A DNA stretch of 64,000 bases, taken from Gigaspora rosea. Its lineage: Eukaryota; Glomeromycota; Glomeromycetes; Diversisporales; Gigasporaceae. The notes beneath the pieces were generated by a model. It was not told the DNA's origin and did not search any database. It saw only the letters and a program-made list of their open reading frames with translations. Within the stretch, counting starts at the first letter, position 1. Every line of letters starts with the position of its first letter. The stretch spans positions 1 to 64,000 of the forward strand of contig QKWP01000803.1 of assembly GCA_003550325.1 (NCBI GenBank), in the 5' to 3' direction. Position numbers and translations under genes: made by a program. Positions 59,206 to 64,000 of this stretch are shown here, one piece after another.

Positions 59206-60728
59206 ATAATTGTATCCAAGATGATAAAGGTCTGAACTAGTTGATTCTTTATGAAACAGTTTATTAAAAATCTTCAATTTACTTTTAAATCTGAGAAAAA
59301 TAAAAATCCAAACTAACAGTTTAAATAATTTAAGACAAATGTACAAGTATTTTTGTATCATTTTCGAAGTGGCACGACTTTATTATTGGTAACATCCGTA
59401 GAATTTTGATCCCAAAACTTTAATTTACAGTATATCACTTAGAGTTCTGAAGCTTATTTTCATATTTTTTTTTTTGTTGTTGTTCCCAATTTTAATTTAT
59501 CGAACAAGATCCATGAATCGAAGCAAAGGGTCGAAGGTATAAAATTAGGATTCGTTTGATGTGTAAGTTCTTCTTAGAATGATATTTGTTGACGGTGTAT
59601 TTTTTTTTAAATTTAAATTTTTTTAAAGAAGTAATTTTGTTTTTGTAATTTAAATAAAAAAAATAACCTCATGTTTTATCAAATAGATTAATGCAAATAA
59701 AATGAAGCCAAGGGATTTGGTGTAATTGTAAATGTTATAAACTTGAATGATACATCCATCAATGAAGTCAACGTGAATAAAACAAAAACAAAAGAGAAAT
59801 ATAGTATAGTAAATGCTATGAATATGAGTAGCTGATTTAGATATATTGACTATTGAAGTATCTAATAATTTTGCAGTTGTCTTAACTTTAGAATTTATTT
59901 AAGTTAATAAAAAAATATCCCTCCGCCCGTCCAGAATTTTGAAATCCATGTAATGCAAAATGAAAAATCAACTTTGCATGGCTAATATGAAGTTTGCGAA
60001 CAAAAGGAAATGTTACAAAAGATGAATTGTTAATATTTACGACTTAAATAAACAATGACAATTTATTTAAGATTTTATTGCTTATCAGTTAAAATAACTG
60101 AATAAAAATACATCATGCGTAGTTTCCATAAATGAAATATATTTAATAAGGCAAGACTTAATCTCGATAATAATCGAAATTAATATAAAGCTCTAATGAT
60201 AGATTAATAAAGAAGATATTAATATTTCAAGATTTAAAGACATTCTTTTCAATTAAAAATGCACATTGTAACATAGATCTCGTGTTGAAAATATACATAG
60301 TTTTAGCTAGTAGAACGTTGATGAATATTATAATATCATTATTATATAGCTAAAATACAAAACTAATAATGATAAATGTAATATAAAAAGGCAAAAGTTA
60401 AAGAACAAAATGATACAAAAAATGCATTCAAAATAAGTTAGAAATAAAACAAGAAACAAAACGGACAATTAAATTATACAAACTTATTTTGAAAAAAGCT
60501 TATAAAATTAATTTAGGATTTTTTTTTTAAAAAAAAAAACAAAAAATTTAAAAAAAATTAAAATTTAAAAAAAAGAAAAATTTAAGAATAAAAAGAAAAA
60601 AATAAAATTGAAAAATGCAAATTGAATTAAAAAATCACCCTGTTAAAAAAGAAATAAAAAAAAATAAAACATTCTCGTAACCTCAAATTAAAGTTTTGGG
60701 TTACCTATGAAAAGTTGTACCACCCGAT
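59206..60728. other. Spacer S2 of unit 3
   Basis: Homologous to the S2 spacers of units 1 and 2, up to AAAAGTTGTACCACCCGATAG. Unit 1 has AAAAGTTGTATCACTCGATAA at the same point, about 85 bp before its Sel1 start codon. Here the homology ends in GGGTC repeats and the plus-strand gene is missing. Confidence 0.65.
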
Positions 60729-60730
60729 AG

Positions 60731-60955
60731 TAGGGTCCGAAATGGGCCGGGTCAGACCCGCAAATTTGCGGGTCGGGCCGGGTCGGGTCGGGTCTGGGCC
60801 TAAATTTTAGACCCGTAAATTGATTGGGTCGGGTTTGGGCCGGGCTAAAAAATACTGGGCCAGGTTCGGGCCGGGCTAAAAAAATACTGGGCCGGGTCTG
60901 AACCGGGTATATAAAATACCGGGCCGGGTCCGGGCTTTATAAATAGACCCGTCAA
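60731..60955. repeat. GGGTCGGGCC-type repeat (truncated element)
   Basis: TAGGGTCCGAAATGGGCCGG starts a run of GGGTC, GGGCC and GACCCG words with strong self-complementarity (AGACCCGCAAATTTGCGGGTC). It resembles the left half of a hAT-like MITE of the kind at 33192. Its right half beyond 61873 could not be traced. It is interrupted by the element at 60956. Confidence 0.6.
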
Positions 60956-61409
60956 TAGAGTTCCAAATCGTTAGTTGAAAAACCAACTAGTTGGCAACTT
61001 TTCAACTAATCGATTTAAAAAAAATTTAAACAACTAATCGATTTATTACCAACTAGTTCAATTATGATTAATCGTTAATTACCAACTAGTTGTCAACCAA
61101 CTAAAACTTATATTAATCAACCAAACAACTATTACTATTAATAGCAATAACATCGGGAAATTATATATATAGATATTGATCGATATATAGCACTTAATCG
61201 TTTTATATCGATTATTAAAATATCGTTATATATCGATTAATTGGATAAAAATCGATATATATCTATAATCGATATATATCATTTTTTATATTAAATCGTT
61301 ATATATCTATAAATCGATTATAATCGTAATTATTTGAAACGATATATGACGATTAGCAGATCTTTAACGATTACATACCCGTTATGAAAATTTCAACCCA
61401 AATCACCGG

Positions 61410-61440
<31 letters not shown>

Positions 61441-61865
61441 CAAAGTTCAAAATCTCTTAAGCCCATTTGATCCGTAAGCTGCTATAGATTATAAAAATAT
61501 ATTCCACAAAATGAGCAAAAAAACTTAAAAAAAAAAAAAACCGTTTTGAACGATTTTTATCCTCTTTCCCTTTTACCCCTCTCTTACTTTTACCCCTCTC
61601 TCTTTTTTACCCCTCTTTTTCTTTTATCCTTCTCACCCTTTTTTTTTTTTTTTTTTAATATTTCGAATATATTCGAAATATTTTAAAACGAATTAGTTTT
61701 CTTTAATATCAACTATACAACTTACAACTAAACAACTAAACAACTAAACAACTAAACAACTAAACAACTTAACGATTGTCAGGTCACGTGATCCCGTAAT
61801 CGATTAGTTGCCAACTATAGTTGGCAACTAATCGATTGGCAAAATTTTACCAACTCGGACCTCTA
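60956..61865. mobile_element. 910-bp non-autonomous hAT element
   Basis: TAGAGTTCCAAATCG and the right end CGGACCTCTA are inverted. CCCGTCAA flanks both sides exactly (60948-60955, 61866-61873). Inside are AACTAGTTGG / CCAACTAG palindromes near the ends, ATCGATATAT palindromes in the middle (61150-61370), an A run, and an AACTAAAC microsatellite (61722-61768). No transposase. Confidence 0.88.
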
Positions 61866-61873
61866 CCCGTCAA

Positions 61874-62336
61874 AAACCCAATAATGCCTGTTTTAGTACA
61901 GTCTCTATATAATTAGATATTGCTTTAACTTATTTTTTTACATACCCGGTACTACGAATAAAACTATATTTATTGCTATAACAAAACCTGTTATTTTAAT
62001 ATATATATATCTAGAAAGTATCTACTGTAGAACTTAAATAAAGATATGTGCGTACGTACAGTGCTCAAAGAAACTAAATTTTTTCTATGCTCTTTATATA
62101 AACTTTTTTTACTTCTTTTATATGTATATATCAGATTATAATTTCTCGAGATGTGTGTAAAAACGGAAAAAAAGACATGTGAAATTAAAAATTGCAGTAA
62201 AAGGATATTGTACCCCTTTTTTTCGTGTTTTTTTTTTTTTTTTTGTTTTTTTTTTTTTTTTTAAAAAAAAAGAGCAATATCATACACTTGTAGTCTTAGT
62301 GAACAATTCAATTTGAACAATAATACTAAAATAAAA
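61874..62336. other. Upstream region of the hAT transposase gene
   Basis: No gene. AT-rich, with two T runs (about 62213-62263) about 75 bp before the start codon. The end repeats of the transposon that would own the gene were not identified. Confidence 0.5.
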
Positions 62337-64000
62337 ATGGATTCGGAAGGTAATGAAAGTATAGGTAGTACGCGTTCTGAACAAACCTTACCTGTAAAAA
62401 ATCATACACCTATCAAAAAACGCAAAAGGGGTGGTAAAGAACCGTCATGGGTATTCAAAGAAGGACACTTTGTCAAGCCCGAAGATCCTAAAAAAAGTAA
62501 GAATTAATAAATTATGTTAAAAATGTATTTATAAATATATATATTTATAAAACAATATAATTCTAGAGGACCGTGCCCAATGTACGCACTGTAAAAATTT
62601 TTTTAAACATGATGCCAGTTCGGGAACAAGTTCCTTGATTCGGCACATAAAACAAACAAGATGTAGTAAATACCTTAATCCTGAATCGCAACAACAATTA
62701 CAGTTGTCTCCATCAGGTGTTTCTAATTACAAATTTTCACAAGATAAAAGTCGTGAAGATCTGGTGGATATGATCATAATGCATGCATACCCATTTCACA
62801 TGGTCGAACACAAGGGATTTTTAAAATTTCTTAAAAATTTGCGACCACAGTTTAAATTAATATGTGAAAAAACAATAAGTGCGGATTGTAAAATTCGTGT
62901 TGAAGAGCTTACAACAAAAATTCGTATAATGATACAGGAAGCACCCGGGCATTTAAGTTTTACAACCGATCTGTGGACCTCGAACCAAAATCTTGGTTAC
63001 ATGGCAGTTACATGTATGTATTTCTTCTATCATGTATTCATTTTTTCTAGTCACTTAATTATATGTTTTTATTAGGCCATTTTATCAATAAGGATTGGAA
63101 TCTTCGGAAGGTAGTTTTAGCATTTAGATTAGTTCCTGCACCGCACAGTGGAATTGCTATTAGTGATACGTTTTTGCAGTGTCTTGATGATTGGAACATT
63201 ACGTCCAAAGTAAGTGTTTTATAGATGGTTTTTATTTGTACAGTATATGTTATTAACAAATTTATTATTTTATAGATGATGGCAATTACGTTAGATAACG
63301 CATCCAACAATGATGCCGCAATAACCAATATAAAACGCAGGCTTGACGAACAAAATATGCTCGTTGCAAATGGAAATTTACTACATCAACGTTGCTGTGC
63401 CCACATCTTGAACCTCATAGTCACCGATGGACTTAAAATGGTTAAAGATGTTGTGAACAAGGTAAGTAAATAATTTAGTCTTTCTAGGAGTTGACATACT
63501 TACTCATCGTTGATATTATAGATCCGAGGTTGTGTGAATTGGATTCACAGCTCTCAACGTCGTCAACAAATCTTCGAGGATTATATAACCGGGTTTTGTG
63601 AAGAACTTGTTTCAAGTCAAAGGCCAGCTCTTGATGTGATCACGCGTTGGAACTCGACGTACATCATGTTGGCGTCCACCATCCCATATAAAAGTATATT
63701 TGATCGTCTTACATACCGGGATACCAGTTTTGAGCCAATCGCACCGTTCGAAGAAGATTGGGAAAAGGCAGAGAGCCTCTGCAGTTTCTTGAAACCGTTT
63801 TATGAAAGTAAGTAATATTAATTATATCTTGGGTAGTTTGGTATAAGTGAAATTTTGCAGTAAAGTATAATCGGCCGCTTATGCGGCCAATTATACTTTA
63901 CTGCAAAATTCCGCTTATACCTAACTATCCAGGATATAACTATTACATATTGCTTTGAGCACAGATTAATGATATTATACTTTTAACACAGTTACCGAAG
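62337..64000 (+). CDS. BED-finger hAT transposase (5' part, runs off the window)
   Basis: Exons by GT-AG sites and matching phases: 62337-62496, 62567-63013, 63076-63209, 63276-63461, 63522-63807, and a sixth starting at 63992. Order: zf-BED (PSWVFKEGHF, CTHCKNFFKH, LIRHIKQTRC), first catalytic aspartate in SFTTDLWTS, AVTCHFI across an exon join, second aspartate in ITLDNASNND, CxxH in RCCAHILNLIV, and RWNSTYIML in the insertion domain, then PFYEITE. The third catalytic residue and the dimerisation domain would lie beyond the edge. No damage is seen in six exons. It is either a recent hAT element or a domesticated transposase; five introns slightly favour long residence. Confidence 0.88.
63824..63937. 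repeat. 114-bp palindrome in intron 5 of the hAT gene
   Basis: The left arm (GGTATAAGTGAAATTTTGCA onward to CGGCCGC) returns as GCGGCC ... TGCAAAATTCCGCTTATACC, leaving a loop of only about four bases. The flanks ATATC and GATAT belong to the arms. A small MITE in an intron, sparing the splice sites. Confidence 0.85.

Noticed and set aside
62313-62336. Earlier start for the hAT transposase
   Set aside because: The in-frame stretch before 62337 would need TTG; the ATG at 62337 is preferred.
1-64000. tRNA, rRNA, riboswitches, bacterial terminators
   Set aside because: Looked for cloverleaf-like and rRNA-like stretches and found none. Poly-T after hairpins here is due to MITEs and homopolymers.

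Overview
The window looks like an AM-fungal genome, most likely Rhizophagus or a close relative in Glomeromycotina. This is an inference from four things: very high AT content, short GT-AG introns, BTB-BACK-TLDc genes and Sel1-repeat/protein-kinase genes in many decayed copies, and dense small transposons. No rRNA, tRNA, CRISPR array or bacterial-type operon was seen.

The backbone is a host cassette present three times in the same order. Its parts are a BTB-BACK-TLDc gene (+), a spacer S1, a decayed kinase/Sel1 gene (-), a spacer S2, and a Sel1-repeat/kinase gene (+) with its downstream S3. Unit 1 runs from about 6.2 to 28.4 kb, unit 2 from about 29.6 to 47 kb, and unit 3 from about 48.4 to 60.7 kb. 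In unit 3 the last gene has been lost where repeats were inserted. Only the unit 2 BTB-TLDc gene (29703-31475) looks whole: two exons, 552 codons, ending in a hydrophobic tail.

Mobile DNA has used this locus heavily. An 8.3 kb Helitron (6443-14758, Rep and PIF1 helicase on the minus strand) sits between an A and a T inside the first BTB exon of unit 1. It carries a LisH-protein exon that looks captured from a host gene. A second, non-coding Helitron-like element (48467-52225) splits the BTB-TLDc gene of unit 3. Many short non-autonomous elements have readable target duplications because the paralogous units supply empty sites. They include 3-bp, TA, 8-bp (hAT-like) and 9-bp (Mutator-like) types.

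The Sel1/kinase genes share a 20-nt micro-exon between the Sel1 exon and the kinase exons. It is found in all five copies, on both strands, and it makes the reading phases fit. At the right end (62337 to the window edge) lies a multi-exon BED-finger hAT transposase gene with no visible damage; a small palindromic element sits in its fifth intron. Two assembly gaps (21079-21309 and 42188-42461) and one single-N contig join (25474) need care.
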